IMG/VR virus record: IMGVR_UViG_3300034082_003615
Location: 1-30,332 of that record
DNA from: a virus
DNA: 30,332 bases
Direction: 5' to 3' (one strand)
Position 1 is the stretch's first letter. Every line of letters begins with the position of its first letter. Positions 1 to 7,585 of the stretch are shown piece by piece. A program made the position numbers and the translations under genes. Under the pieces are notes generated by a model. That model was given only the letters and a program-made list of their open reading frames with translations. It searched no databases and was not told where the DNA came from.

Positions 1-955
1 CTTTGGCTTCCATTTTTCGTCGATCCCCTATGAGGTACTCGTCAATAAACCTTGACGCTCCATCGAATCCATCTGCTGAATAGCTAGAGATTAATTTTTC
101 GACATTAAATTCTGGCCATAGTCTACGCTGCGCATCGATATATGGAAAACATTCAAATAGTCGGTCATAAAATTCAGGCTCAGTTGCTACTACGTCGCCG
201 ATTCTACGGATGGCGGTTGCGTGCAGCGGAATACCGATGCGGTTGTTGCTGCCAGTTAGTACTGCTAAATCATAGTATTCGCAATATTCGGCTCCGCACT
301 CTTCGGCTATGTACTTGAATACATCATTTGTATTCCAGTCATAAATAACTTTTGCAAACTTTAACGGAATACCCTTTTTCAACCTATAAGGAATGTTTAT
401 ATAGTTTTCGTGAAGTTTTTGGACAACCGACCTGTAGCGAACCATTGACTCACTTGCGCGCACGCCAGTAAGAAATGCAACATTCCCCTTTTTTCCCTGC
501 ATGGTGTAATAGTCGGTCTGCTCAGGGAGTGATGTATTGTGAGATAGGCCAAAGTTCTTACCGCTTATAGCCCATGATGGCATCTCTCTAACCCAACGGC
601 CTTGCTCATATCTTTCCTGACTCCACAAAAGAGTTGTTAGCCTTCTGCCAAGAACCCATATTTCCGCAGGGTATGGCAAGCAATACCATTCCATATCAAC
701 CCAGGGATAGTTTCTGACTCGCTCAACGTAGTCGATCACCGTTGGGCTGACCATTTCTTCGTCACGAAATATTACTTTTACTGGACCTAGGCCTCTTTCC
801 TCATGAACTTCTCGCGCTAAGTGCAAGACGGCCGTCGAGTCCTTGCCTCCAGAAAACTGGACACAAACAGTATCAAAAGTGTCGTAAACGTGCCTTATTC
901 TTTGACGTGCTGCGTCAACACACGACATGTCAAGGAATAGGCGTTGACGCGTCAT
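1..955 (-). CDS. PAPS-reductase/IbrA-family protein (C-terminus cut by window edge)
   Basis: The frame is open from an ATG at 955 to the left edge, giving 318 visible residues and no stop. An N-type ATP-pyrophosphatase loop, SGGKDS, lies at residues 35-40 after a predicted strand (DTVCVQF). It is followed by FRDEE near 63-67 and the motif GVRASESMVRYR, which is characteristic of the PAPS reductase/adenine nucleotide alpha-hydrolase superfamily. In this superfamily the loop binds ATP or PAPS for sulfur transfer or nucleotide activation. Phage members beside a ParB-like gene resemble IbrA of E. coli, whose biochemical activity is not settled. The start overlaps the stop of the ParB-like gene as ATGA (952-955), so the two are probably translationally coupled. 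An internal ATG at residue 10 is an alternative start. The family is secure; the function (sulfur metabolism, DNA modification or regulation) is open. Confidence 0.88.
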   Translation of the reverse strand, partial: MTRQRLFLDMSCVDAARQRIRHVYDTFDTVCVQFSGGKDSTAVLHLAREVHEERGLGPVKVIFRDEEMVSPTVIDYVERVRNYPWVDMEWYCLPYPAEIWVLGRRLTTLLWSQERYEQGRWVREMPSWAISGKNFGLSHNTSLPEQTDYYTMQGKKGNVAFLTGVRASESMVRYRSVVQKLHENYINIPYRLKKGIPLKFAKVIYDWNTNDVFKYIAEECGAEYCEYYDLAVLTGSNNRIGIPLHATAIRRIGDVVATEPEFYDRLFECFPYIDAQRRLWPEFNVEKLISSYSADGFDGASRFIDEYLIGDRRKMEAK

Positions 956-1812
956 AGCTCGATGTGCTGATCGATGAAGTCTATTATTCGCTCTGCTGTT
1001 GTGGTTCCAGCAACTGCGGGGTCAGATCGAAGCCATTTTATAAATTCATACCACCTTGCCTGCTGTTGATGAGTATCAAAAACTATTGTGTACTGGACAA
1101 CTGCCTGAGGTGCGGATGAAGGAGAAACGGTTGTTGATCCCCTCACGACTGCATCGTCTTGATTAACTCCAGACCTCACGTTTAATTCAGTTTTGCCGTC
1201 TCTGTCTTTTGTCATCGAAATTGCATTCATGTCTATTCGTGGAGACTCTCGTAGGGCACGTGGCTCTTCTTCTTCTTCGCGGCTTCCAAATCCGTTTCCA
1301 AATCCGTTTCCGAAATCGCTGGCGGGAGTTTGTAGTGAAGGCGAAGTGTAGGAGTTTCCTGAACTAATCACTTGATTTTCTTCTCGAATTGATTTTTGTT
1401 CTAGTTCGGCAAATTCAAATTCATCCCATCCTAAGCCCTCAATCAGCTCAGGATAGTAATCTCCAATCTCCAAAATAACGTTATTAAGCAGATCTGGCTC
1501 TGTGTAACCAAGTTCCATCGTCCTGTTGTCAGCAATTGCGAATGCGATCGCCCGAAGATTATCCACTTCGTAAGGAACCGCAGCAATTTTATCCCATCCC
1601 AATTTCTTTGCTGCTTGGACTTGGTGGTTTCCGGCAATGATTGTTGCAGTTCCGTCATCGTTTGGTCGAATTACAATAGGCTTAATCTGCCCAAACTCAA
1701 GATAAGAAGATGCTATCGCGTCAACATTTCCCTTTCTGGGATTGTCCTCAAGTGGAATTAGGTCCAATATGTCAACCGCCAAGTGCTGTAGAGAATTATG
1801 AATGTTGTTCAT
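952..1812 (-). CDS. ParB-like nuclease-domain protein (IbrB-like)
   Basis: 286 aa. The N-terminal 100 residues carry the ParB/sulfiredoxin fold signature: NPRKG (24-28), GQIKPIVIR (41-49) and AGNHQVQAAKKLG (60-72). Phage and IbrB-type ParB proteins often have GNHQ or GHHR at this place. Residues about 145-235 are low-complexity, with a small FGNGFGNGFG repeat and an acidic run EEEEEP. A second conserved-looking block (VQYTIVFDTHQQQARWYEF, about 240 onward) ends the protein. It is directly coupled to the downstream PAPS-reductase-family gene, and this pair is the known IbrA/IbrB arrangement. The start has an AAAGGA Shine-Dalgarno and overlaps the upstream small gene by 17 bp. A role in chromosome partition is unlikely because no ParA is present. 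Nuclease, CTPase or regulatory roles are all possible. Confidence 0.9.
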   Translation of the reverse strand: MNNIHNSLQHLAVDILDLIPLEDNPRKGNVDAIASSYLEFGQIKPIVIRPNDDGTATIIAGNHQVQAAKKLGWDKIAAVPYEVDNLRAIAFAIADNRTMELGYTEPDLLNNVILEIGDYYPELIEGLGWDEFEFAELEQKSIREENQVISSGNSYTSPSLQTPASDFGNGFGNGFGSREEEEEPRALRESPRIDMNAISMTKDRDGKTELNVRSGVNQDDAVVRGSTTVSPSSAPQAVVQYTIVFDTHQQQARWYEFIKWLRSDPAVAGTTTAERIIDFIDQHIEL

Positions 1813-2086
1813 CTTTAATTTCCTTTAACGTTCTTGCGATGTCTTCCATTAGATCGTGGGTCAATAGACATGACCACCAGGAGTAACGAGGATCTCCAGC
1901 ATTATTCTTGTGCCACTCATTTCGTTGATCACATGCCAACACAAACTCGTCAATTGTTTTTGGGCTCAGGTTCCAAGGACAAAGATCATCGTCGTTCATG
2001 CTTGAATATCTTTTATGAGGCAAGGAATCCCAATGCGTTGTTAGTTTTTCTGGGAATAGTGATTTATTTCTTTTTATAAATTTCAT
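1796..2086 (-). CDS. Small protein of unknown function (96 aa)
   Basis: 96 aa, not recognised. It is rich in Trp, His and charged residues (HWDSLPHKRYSS, DPRYSWWSCLLTHD) and has no signal peptide or membrane segment. Its ATG at 2086 overlaps the stop of the upstream 111-aa gene as ATGA, and its end overlaps the start of the ParB-like gene. It is therefore locked into the leftward recombination/ParB operon and is very likely translated. No Cys cluster or catalytic motif is visible; a single Cys pair (C36, C53) is too little to call a metal site. Confidence 0.75.
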   Translation of the reverse strand: MKFIKRNKSLFPEKLTTHWDSLPHKRYSSMNDDDLCPWNLSPKTIDEFVLACDQRNEWHKNNAGDPRYSWWSCLLTHDLMEDIARTLKEIKDEQHS

Positions 2087-2418
2087 ACTTGGACCCTTAC
2101 ATTCGCATTTAGTGTTCTCATTGCGTCAATTGATGACCGTAAGCTTAGAAGCACTTCTCTTTTTGATTTAACTAAAGCCTCGGCAATTTTATATTCATAA
2201 TAATCTTGTTCCAACTTATAATCCGCCCATGCTTCTCTTTGCTTTATAGCTCCATTTGCCCCAAGATATTCTTTTGCCCAATTAGATTTGTAGTGTGCTT
2301 CTTTTTTTGATGAGTCAACAGAAAGTGACTCAAAAGACTCTGTTTCTTTTTCAAGCCTATCCAAAAGACGTAAAATTTCATTTTCAATATCGACTTGGCT
2401 AATCGGGGAGTTGCGCAT
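2083..2418 (-). CDS. Charged helical protein of unknown function (111 aa)
   Basis: 111 aa from an ATG at 2418. A TTG one codon upstream is possible, but an AAGG Shine-Dalgarno five bases before the ATG favours the ATG. The sequence is highly charged and predicted helical (ENEILRLLDRLEKETESFE, YKLEQDYYEYKIAEALVKSK), probably a coiled-coil or helix-bundle protein. It overlaps the 3' end of the RuvC-like gene by about 20 bp and the next gene by 4 bp. I do not recognise a named family. Small helical proteins are common in phage recombination operons, and a DNA-binding or accessory role would be a guess. Confidence 0.78.
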   Translation of the reverse strand: MRNSPISQVDIENEILRLLDRLEKETESFESLSVDSSKKEAHYKSNWAKEYLGANGAIKQREAWADYKLEQDYYEYKIAEALVKSKREVLLSLRSSIDAMRTLNANVRVQV

Positions 2419-2959
2419 CAAAACCTTTTTTCTTTTTTATTTTAGGTAATCCTACCAGCGGAGACCAATCAATTTTTTCTAAAGATTCAATATTTACTTT
2501 TGGCCAACTAAAAGAGGATTCATTGAGAAATTGTTTAGCCATTTGCTCAAGTATCCAGGCGTCGCACATGTCGTCTGCCCCCGCTCCTGACCAGACTATT
2601 CCTGTCCTTGCAGAAATAGCTGAAATAACTTCGTTCTTTCCGGCATTTCCTTTTCCTGTAGCAAACTTAGCTCTGCATGTTGGGGGGACATTTATAAAGG
2701 GAATACCGTTTTCCCATAGCCTCATCCTTACTGCTCCGCCGAGTTCCCCGATACTGTGAGCTTGACTGTTGCGAGAGGCAAATGAGTATCCCTCTATTAT
2801 TGCAACATCGACTGAATTATCTAGTGCCAAATTTAATATTAACTTAGAAATAACGGACAGTCTTTCGGCACTTTTTGTTTTAGTGCCAACCACACATGTT
2901 CTTGAGTTTATGGAACATCCTGTCGATGTCAAGGAAAGGTCTAGCCCCATTACGTTCAT
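2399..2959 (-). CDS. RuvC-like Holliday junction resolvase / RNase H-fold nuclease
   Basis: 186 aa. The RNase H-fold acidic residues are in place: D7 in MGLDLSLTSTG at the first strand, E56 in AIIEGYSFA, and D129/D130 with D133 in GADDMCDAW. GKGNAGKNE (102-110) matches the K-rich segment of RuvC-type resolvases. Enzymes of this family cut branched DNA, and in phages they debranch replication or recombination intermediates before packaging. The position downstream of Rad52 and RecB/Cas4-like genes and TerL fits that job. AGGA eight bases before the ATG at 2959 supports this start; a second ATG three codons in is less likely. The C-terminal 40 residues are a basic, variable tail. Confidence 0.92.
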   Translation of the reverse strand: MNVMGLDLSLTSTGCSINSRTCVVGTKTKSAERLSVISKLILNLALDNSVDVAIIEGYSFASRNSQAHSIGELGGAVRMRLWENGIPFINVPPTCRAKFATGKGNAGKNEVISAISARTGIVWSGAGADDMCDAWILEQMAKQFLNESSFSWPKVNIESLEKIDWSPLVGLPKIKKKKGFDAQLPD

Positions 2960-2976
2960 AAAATCGATCCTACTAT

Positions 2977-3016
2977 ATGCAGAAGCCGGAAGAAATTAAT
3001 CTCCCGGCTTCTGCAT
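2977..3016. promoter_or_regulatory. 13-bp perfect inverted repeat upstream of the RuvC-like gene
   Basis: The arms are 2977-2989 (atgcagaagccgg) and 3004-3016 (ccggcttctgcat), an exact 13-bp match with a 14-base A/T-rich loop. The hairpin ends 17 bases before the RuvC-like start codon and just upstream of its Shine-Dalgarno, on the leader side of that gene. It has no U-tract in the leftward direction, so it is not a classic intrinsic terminator. It may be a 5' UTR stem-loop, an operator for a dimeric repressor or a processing site. Confidence 0.55.
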
Positions 3017-3088
3017 CTGTAACGATCCTAAGGTTTTGGTTGCGCCCAGAACTATATGTTAGAACAATTTTTATTCCTAGACAGCAAA

Positions 3089-3123
3089 CAACCGCTGGGG
3101 CCTGCAGAGCGAGCCAGCGGTTG
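3089..3123 (-). terminator. 10-bp GC-rich hairpin, possible leftward terminator after the HNH gene
   Basis: The arms are 3089-3098 (caaccgctgg) and 3114-3123 (ccagcggttg), perfectly complementary, with a 15-base loop. Read leftward, the stem is followed by a modest T-rich run (ttgtttgctg), as expected for a weak intrinsic terminator of the HNH transcript. Read rightward there is no T run. The weak tract keeps confidence low, and it may equally be part of a structured RNA with the neighbouring hairpin. Confidence 0.4.
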
Positions 3124-3300
3124 TGGGCGTTAGTCGACTGTGACTATGAGTTCGACGCGACTCCAGCTTCCTTGCCGTGGATAAGACCACTAGACATTGG
3201 ACCACCTGACCTTTCTATTCTCGAAAGTTATCGCTGAATTAGGTACCTAAGAAGATTTTAGGTTAAAACATTTTACAGAAAAGAGTAATAGTTCTGCTAA

Positions 3301-3663
3301 TTATTTTTCCCACCCATGCTTTGCCAATCCAAGGTCAAACGCAAGCTGAGGATAATTGCCTATTCTGACGTGACATGGCCTGCACACAGCAAGAACATTA
3401 TCGTCATCCAAGATTGAGCCCCCCTGCGACCGACGAATAATTTCGTGTACGTCTTTGCTCATATGATGATTGTATATAGATTTATCATCATGTTTTGCAA
3501 AAACTTTGCAGGCTTCACAAAGTGGCCTTTCCTTAAGAATTCTCTCAACAAAAGGGCGACGTTCAAGATATTTTTCTTCAGTTTTTTTTGAACGTTTTGC
3601 AATTGGGGTCTGTTGACGTTTTAGGCCGGTTTTATTTTTAAGTGGTTTGTTCCGTCTGATCAC
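3301..3663 (-). CDS. HNH endonuclease
   Basis: 120 aa. The N-terminal third is strongly basic (RRNKPLKNKTGLKRQ), typical of DNA contacts. The HNH zinc-finger nuclease core follows: C49-x2-C52, DVHEIIRRSQGG with H73, D87/N89, and C94-x2-C97-H98. The two Cys pairs bind structural zinc and the His/Asn pair forms the catalytic beta-beta-alpha metal site. The start is GTG at 3663 with GGAG seven bases upstream. Phage HNH proteins near terminase can be packaging cofactors for cos-type phages or homing nucleases. Because it sits in the same operon as TerL but six genes away, I cannot decide between these. Confidence 0.9.
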   Translation of the reverse strand: MIRRNKPLKNKTGLKRQQTPIAKRSKKTEEKYLERRPFVERILKERPLCEACKVFAKHDDKSIYNHHMSKDVHEIIRRSQGGSILDDDNVLAVCRPCHVRIGNYPQLAFDLGLAKHGWEK

Positions 3664-3723
3664 AATAAATCTCCATTGCTAAAAGTGAACGCAAATTTGA
3701 TTTATAAATAATAATAAATATTA

Positions 3724-4257
3724 TTAAAGATCTTCTTCAGTAATAGCGTCAAACGTCCACTTGTAGTCAAGTGTAGCCCATAGGGATCTATCTATGGCCG
3801 TATCTTCCATGTCGTACTCCCTAAGCATGCTCCTATGCTTAGTTATGGCTCGCCTAAAAAAATCTACTTTTTCCCAGCCGTCTGATTCCATCTCCTGACC
3901 AGTTTCAATCATTAAAGATACTTCATCTAATCGTTTGTCGACGTGAAACTTGAATCTTTTGATTCGCGTTGCTTTGTCGCCGTAGTAAGAGGCGGCCTGA
4001 TGTGAAAGTTTTTTACCGCCAACCCCAAGGGAGGAGTACCTTTTTTCATCTGACTCAGCATCTGATTCAATGGTTAAGATTTGACTTTGAAGGTTTTCAG
4101 AAAGAGCAATAAGCGCTGCTTGCCACAAATGCCAGTTCTCCTCTTTCATTAATTCGCTTTTATGGAGAGGGGAAAGTTTATTTTTTACTTCTTCGGCAAC
4201 CATGCGAGCAAAGGCGTCGTCATTTACTTTCATTTTGAATCTTTCTTGTTGTTGCAT
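3724..4257 (-). CDS. Protein of unknown function (about 177 aa)
   Basis: About 177 aa from the ATG at 4257, two bases after the stop of the RecB/Cas4-like gene. The frame stays open to an ATG at 4308 inside that gene, and another ATG lies at 4233. I prefer 4257 because GGA lies about nine bases upstream and the overlap is avoided. The sequence is charged and mainly helical (DDAFARMVAEEVKNKL, LWQAALIALSENLQSQI, KATRIKRFKFHVDKRLDEV) with no Cys cluster, membrane segment or known catalytic motif. It is embedded between nuclease and HNH genes, so a role in DNA replication or recombination is plausible, but that is only guilt by association. Confidence 0.75.
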   Translation of the reverse strand: MQQQERFKMKVNDDAFARMVAEEVKNKLSPLHKSELMKEENWHLWQAALIALSENLQSQILTIESDAESDEKRYSSLGVGGKKLSHQAASYYGDKATRIKRFKFHVDKRLDEVSLMIETGQEMESDGWEKVDFFRRAITKHRSMLREYDMEDTAIDRSLWATLDYKWTFDAITEEDL

Positions 4258-4259
4258 TT

Positions 4260-5033
4260 TTATCGTTTCCAGGCTGGGCAGATAGGCTTGAATCCACACC
4301 AATTGCACAAAAATGAAGTTGAAGGCTCAAAGTACCCAGCCTTGCATCTTTCTTCAATGCCAACCCTAGTGGACTGAAGCTTTTCGGTAATCTGATTTAT
4401 ATCTTCTTTATTTATCTCTTTTTGGAAGCGGATCCCATCTTTGAGATAAAGTAGCTCTACTAAATTATTTGCAGCAAATATGTCAACGCTTTCAAGTAGC
4501 TGTGTGTAAATTATTAGCTGAAAAAATCTGTCATTTAGATCCCCTTTGCGAGGGGTCTTGCCAGTTTTGTAGTCAGTTACGGTTGCTGTGTCGTTTTCAA
4601 AAGCGAGACGATCTATGAAGCCGTGTATTTTTACTCCGCCAATCTCTCCTCTAACGTGAGATTCAACAGAGTGGGGAATAACTAAGGCTGGATCCTCTAA
4701 GCGCCAAAGATTTTCGATACACCACCATGCGGTCCAGCGGAAGCGATTTAGATTCTTTTCGTCGTGAATTAAGGTTGATATTTCGTCGCTCCATTTTGAA
4801 GCCCACAACTCCCGAGCAAGAACCTTTGCAGTTTCTTGTGTTCTTAAATCAGGAGCCAACCCGTACATTGCTTCAAGAACTTCATGAACGAAGTTACCAA
4901 GCATTGTTGCTTCTGTTCCGGAGTCCTGAAGGCCATCGATTTTACTGTATTTGAACTTAAGTGGACATTGATTAAATGTTGAGACAGAGGATGGTGATAA
5001 ATATTCTGGAGCTATGAGTTCTTTATCGCTCAT
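4260..5033 (-). CDS. RecB/Cas4-like PD-(D/E)XK exonuclease with putative Fe-S cluster
   Basis: 257 aa. The RecB-family nuclease motifs occur in order: SPSSVSTFNQCPLKFKY (13-29), GNFVHEVLEAM with H50, GFIDRL with D141, VTDYKTGKT with D154 and K156, and the QxxxY-like QLIIYTQLLE (172-181). One N-terminal Cys (C23) and three C-terminal Cys (C243, C246, C252 in LCNWCGFKPIC) match the four-cysteine iron-sulfur arrangement of AddB and Cas4 nucleases. Such phage enzymes resect DNA ends to give single strands for annealing. It overlaps the upstream Rad52-type gene as ATGA, which supports an exonuclease plus annealase pair like lambda Exo/Beta in principle. Length is typical for stand-alone Cas4/RecB-like phage nucleases. 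Confidence 0.93.
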   Translation of the reverse strand: MSDKELIAPEYLSPSSVSTFNQCPLKFKYSKIDGLQDSGTEATMLGNFVHEVLEAMYGLAPDLRTQETAKVLARELWASKWSDEISTLIHDEKNLNRFRWTAWWCIENLWRLEDPALVIPHSVESHVRGEIGGVKIHGFIDRLAFENDTATVTDYKTGKTPRKGDLNDRFFQLIIYTQLLESVDIFAANNLVELLYLKDGIRFQKEINKEDINQITEKLQSTRVGIEERCKAGYFEPSTSFLCNWCGFKPICPAWKR

Positions 5034-5731
5034 GCAGGGCTGCTAGTCGCATTGTTGACATAAGAACCACCAAAACGAAGACGAAGTGCTTCTACGGTAA
5101 GTGGTTCAAGATCTTCCAGAGTGGCACTTGCCTTGGTTGGCTTTGCGCGGCCCCCTGCATGTTCTGCCCAAAATGTGTTGAGCTGATCTTTTTGTTCTTT
5201 TGTCAACCCACCAACGATCTCGACAAATGCTTCCCATCTTTCGTCAACTTCTGACGAGACTGGTTTAGAGCTAGAGATCTCAGGGGCGACGTGGGCTTCT
5301 ATTGCTTCTTCCGCATCAAGGGCGTCAGCAGAACGAGCTAGATATAGCCCAATTCCTAGTTGTTGCGCTGCTTTTTTTTGCGCATCCGATACGGCACCCT
5401 TGAAGTCATTCCCCAAGTCAATTACTCGACCATCTTTCTTGGAACGTTTTACCTGCTGTCCACCAACGCCATGTTTAACAACTTTTTTATTATCAATAAC
5501 CGCTGTCAAGCTGACGTGGGCGATGATCTCGTCTTGGTCTACGGAGTCACGCTCAACCGAGATGACTTGAAAGGACCAATTATCAACACCGATTACTTTG
5601 TTTAGTCTGTTAATAACTTCGCTGATAGGGAGGTAAATTAGTTCGACCCCGCTTTTTACAATAACTCGTTCCATTTCCTGAGGAAATTGAGCACTAAGGG
5701 CAGCGGACATTTCAGTTACATTAATTTCCAT
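5030..5731 (-). CDS. Rad52-family single-strand annealing protein
   Basis: 233 aa. Residues about 15-135 fit the Rad52/Rad22 annealing domain: YLPISEVINRLNKVIG..NW (33-52), a beta-rich stretch with VKHGVGGQQVKR (85-96), and GNDFKGAVSDAQKKAAQQLG (107-126), the signature helix. The rest is a variable acidic/proline-containing tail ending in a small conserved-looking block (LEDLEPLTVEALRLRFGG), probably for partner or SSB binding. Proteins of this family anneal complementary single strands in phage recombination. It is coupled by a 4-bp overlap to the RecB/Cas4-like exonuclease. AAGGA precedes the ATG at 5731. Confidence 0.92.
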   Translation of the reverse strand: MEINVTEMSAALSAQFPQEMERVIVKSGVELIYLPISEVINRLNKVIGVDNWSFQVISVERDSVDQDEIIAHVSLTAVIDNKKVVKHGVGGQQVKRSKKDGRVIDLGNDFKGAVSDAQKKAAQQLGIGLYLARSADALDAEEAIEAHVAPEISSSKPVSSEVDERWEAFVEIVGGLTKEQKDQLNTFWAEHAGGRAKPTKASATLEDLEPLTVEALRLRFGGSYVNNATSSPA

Positions 5732-5753
5732 TTTTATTTTCCTTGTTCTGTTT

Positions 5754-6245
5754 CTAGTTTTTTGATTTACGAACGATGAGACTGGTTTTGAGCTCGCCTA
5801 CTTCACAGTAGTTGTCTGGGTTCACGCCAATTTTGCCCAATTCTTTAATCCTCCAGTACGAGGGGGCGCAGTAGTCGAGAATTTCTAATGCTATTTGTCT
5901 GGTAGATTTTGTCACTTCCCCAGTGTCCATGTCAACAGACATGGAGATTAGTTTATCGACAACTTCAGCGCCGAGATCCTTGTGTTTCCAAGCTTTTCTG
6001 TCGTAGCCTGATTTTCTTTCAATCTCCGCACCGTTCTCAAGCGTATAGCCGTCGCTCTCTCCCATAAGTTGAAGCACTCCGGCGCAGTACCCATCGTAGA
6101 CAATGGAAAGATCACGTTTAAGAAAATTAATCTCTGACAAAATTAAGCAAGCTTCTTCTGGCGTTGTTGCTGTTTTCAGAAAATCTTGAAGTTCATTGTC
6201 GAGATTTACAAGCTCTTTTTGTAAAGTTTTTATTTTATCTAGCAT
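5754..6245 (-). CDS. Protein of unknown function (163 aa)
   Basis: 163 aa, not recognised as a named family. The first 60 residues are predicted coiled-coil (LDKIKTLQKELVNLDNELQD). The remainder has a basic motif ERKSGYDRKAWKHKDLG and an aromatic patch (EILDYCAPSYWRIKEL). It sits between TerL and the Rad52-type gene in the leftward operon, starting at an ATG with GGGG five bases upstream. A role as recombination accessory or DNA-binding protein is possible; no residue pattern proves it. Confidence 0.78.
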   Translation of the reverse strand: MLDKIKTLQKELVNLDNELQDFLKTATTPEEACLILSEINFLKRDLSIVYDGYCAGVLQLMGESDGYTLENGAEIERKSGYDRKAWKHKDLGAEVVDKLISMSVDMDTGEVTKSTRQIALEILDYCAPSYWRIKELGKIGVNPDNYCEVGELKTSLIVRKSKN

Positions 6246-6271
6246 TAATACCCCTTTTGTTTAGTTATTTG

Positions 6272-7585
6272 CTAGATGAGTATAGATGCTCGTTTTCTCT
6301 GTGGCAACCCAAGGCCCGTTAAATGAGTAAATGCTCCAACAGCCGAGTCGACTTGGTCGTCGTGGTCGCAGGCTTCCGGGAAAGAGGCAAATTCATCAAG
6401 CCATCCAGTTATCCACGGACCTCGAACTAACCGAACGTTTCCATTGGCTACCGCTGCAGCGAATGGTCTAGCGCGGGTCACTTTGTCCCCCGTAGCGCGT
6501 ACAGCGCCGAAATCGTAGCCAGGAACTACGTATCTAGCGTATTGATCCAGCAATGCTTTTCCGGAGGAGCCTGGTTCTTGTTCCATGCGTATCGCTACCC
6601 CATGCCCATCTTCTATTGATGTCTGAGAAATTAATTGTTCTACTTTTTCTCCCCGAACTCTTGCTCTCCTTACGTCCAAAACATAAGCTACGCCGCCATT
6701 GAAAAGCATTAAAGTGCCGACAGTCCAGTCTGGGTCAGGGTTTGAGGCACTTGGTTCCGTAGCTGCAAGGTCCCAAAAACGAACCACTCTTGCTGCGCTG
6801 GTTATTATCGGGATGTCAATTGGGTCTATTATCTCAAATGATGTTCTGTCAAACATTGTGCCAAGAGTCGTAGACCACCAGTCTCCTTCTTCCAGTCTTC
6901 GCCGCTCAACGGGGTCGAGTGCGGACAATGACTGCCTGTACGAGTCGGCGTCAATTCCTGGGTTGTCCTTCAGCGTAGAGGGTACAAAAATTCTATTTGT
7001 TTCTTTTCCTTCAACTATAAATCTTTGACGCACCCAGTTTGGAGCAGGGTTTGACGCACATCGCATTCTTAGTGGGACTTGCGAAACTGGACCGTTAGCT
7101 GGGCGACGGAGGCGAGAAAACAAATACCTGTAGTCAGATTCACGTATTTCCGTAACTTCGTCCATCCCTATGAACTGAAATTCCGAACCCTTATATCTAA
7201 GATAATCGTTGACATTATTGAGGTAACCGAAGGATATTCTTGCTCCCGATGGAAACGTAGCAATAAAAGTGTTGTTATTCCAATGGATATCGTCATAGTT
7301 GCTCATCCATGACTTAAAACGGTCCATCAATGCTCCAGGGAGCGATAAGTCGGCAAATGTACGACGGCAAAGAAGTGCAGAATATCCAGGTACGTCAACG
7401 TACTGCAATGCTGCCATTAGCAATGCTGAACTTTTTCCACCGCCAGCCGCTCCCCCGAACAACGCTTCTAGAGCGTTCGTGCGAAGAAATACTTTTTGGT
7501 TAATAGAGGGTTCCTCGGGGCAAAATGGAGGTTCCTTAGGTTGAAGGTATTCGAGGACCTCCGCCCAATTGGGTTTATTATCCAT
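6272..7585 (-). CDS. terL: Terminase large subunit (DNA packaging ATPase/nuclease)
   Basis: 437 aa, the usual length. The ATPase half has Walker A GGAAGGGKS (44-52), Walker B FIGMDE (138-143) with catalytic E143, and coupling motif ASNP (177-180). The RNase H-like nuclease half has RFWDLAATEP with D272, an acidic site at MEQEPGSSG (334-342), and DHDDQVDSAVGAF with D409/D410 and D413. The enzyme pumps DNA into the prohead and cuts the concatemer. It is the first gene of the leftward operon, read away from the portal and protease genes, which is unusual because terL and portal are normally co-directional. No small terminase is recognised in the window. AAAGG lies nine bases before the ATG at 7585. 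Confidence 0.97.
   Translation of the reverse strand: MDNKPNWAEVLEYLQPKEPPFCPEEPSINQKVFLRTNALEALFGGAAGGGKSSALLMAALQYVDVPGYSALLCRRTFADLSLPGALMDRFKSWMSNYDDIHWNNNTFIATFPSGARISFGYLNNVNDYLRYKGSEFQFIGMDEVTEIRESDYRYLFSRLRRPANGPVSQVPLRMRCASNPAPNWVRQRFIVEGKETNRIFVPSTLKDNPGIDADSYRQSLSALDPVERRRLEEGDWWSTTLGTMFDRTSFEIIDPIDIPIITSAARVVRFWDLAATEPSASNPDPDWTVGTLMLFNGGVAYVLDVRRARVRGEKVEQLISQTSIEDGHGVAIRMEQEPGSSGKALLDQYARYVVPGYDFGAVRATGDKVTRARPFAAAVANGNVRLVRGPWITGWLDEFASFPEACDHDDQVDSAVGAFTHLTGLGLPQRKRASILI

Larger units (their letters stand above)
2960..3300. other. Non-coding stretch with two inverted repeats
   Basis: About 340 bp without a convincing gene, in an operon that is otherwise packed. Part of it (about 3090-3200) is visibly more GC-rich than the surroundings. 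It holds two perfect inverted repeats (2977-3016 and 3089-3123), described separately, and a shorter GTGG/CCAC hairpin near 3175-3190. An 86-codon plus-strand frame (2977-3237) starts inside the first hairpin, lacks a Shine-Dalgarno and does not look like protein. I searched by eye for a tRNA cloverleaf on both strands and found none. It could be a terminator plus leader/promoter region for the RuvC-to-PAPS genes, or a small structured RNA. Confidence 0.6.

Noticed and set aside
2977-3237. 86-codon plus-strand frame in the non-coding region
   Set aside because: It begins inside the 13-bp hairpin, has no ribosome site, runs against the local operon direction and does not have protein-like composition.
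3020-3240. Possible tRNA in the GC-rich intergenic stretch (TTCGA-like segment near 3150)
   Set aside because: No acceptor stem closes around it and the putative T-arm bases do not pair on either strand, so no cloverleaf can be drawn.
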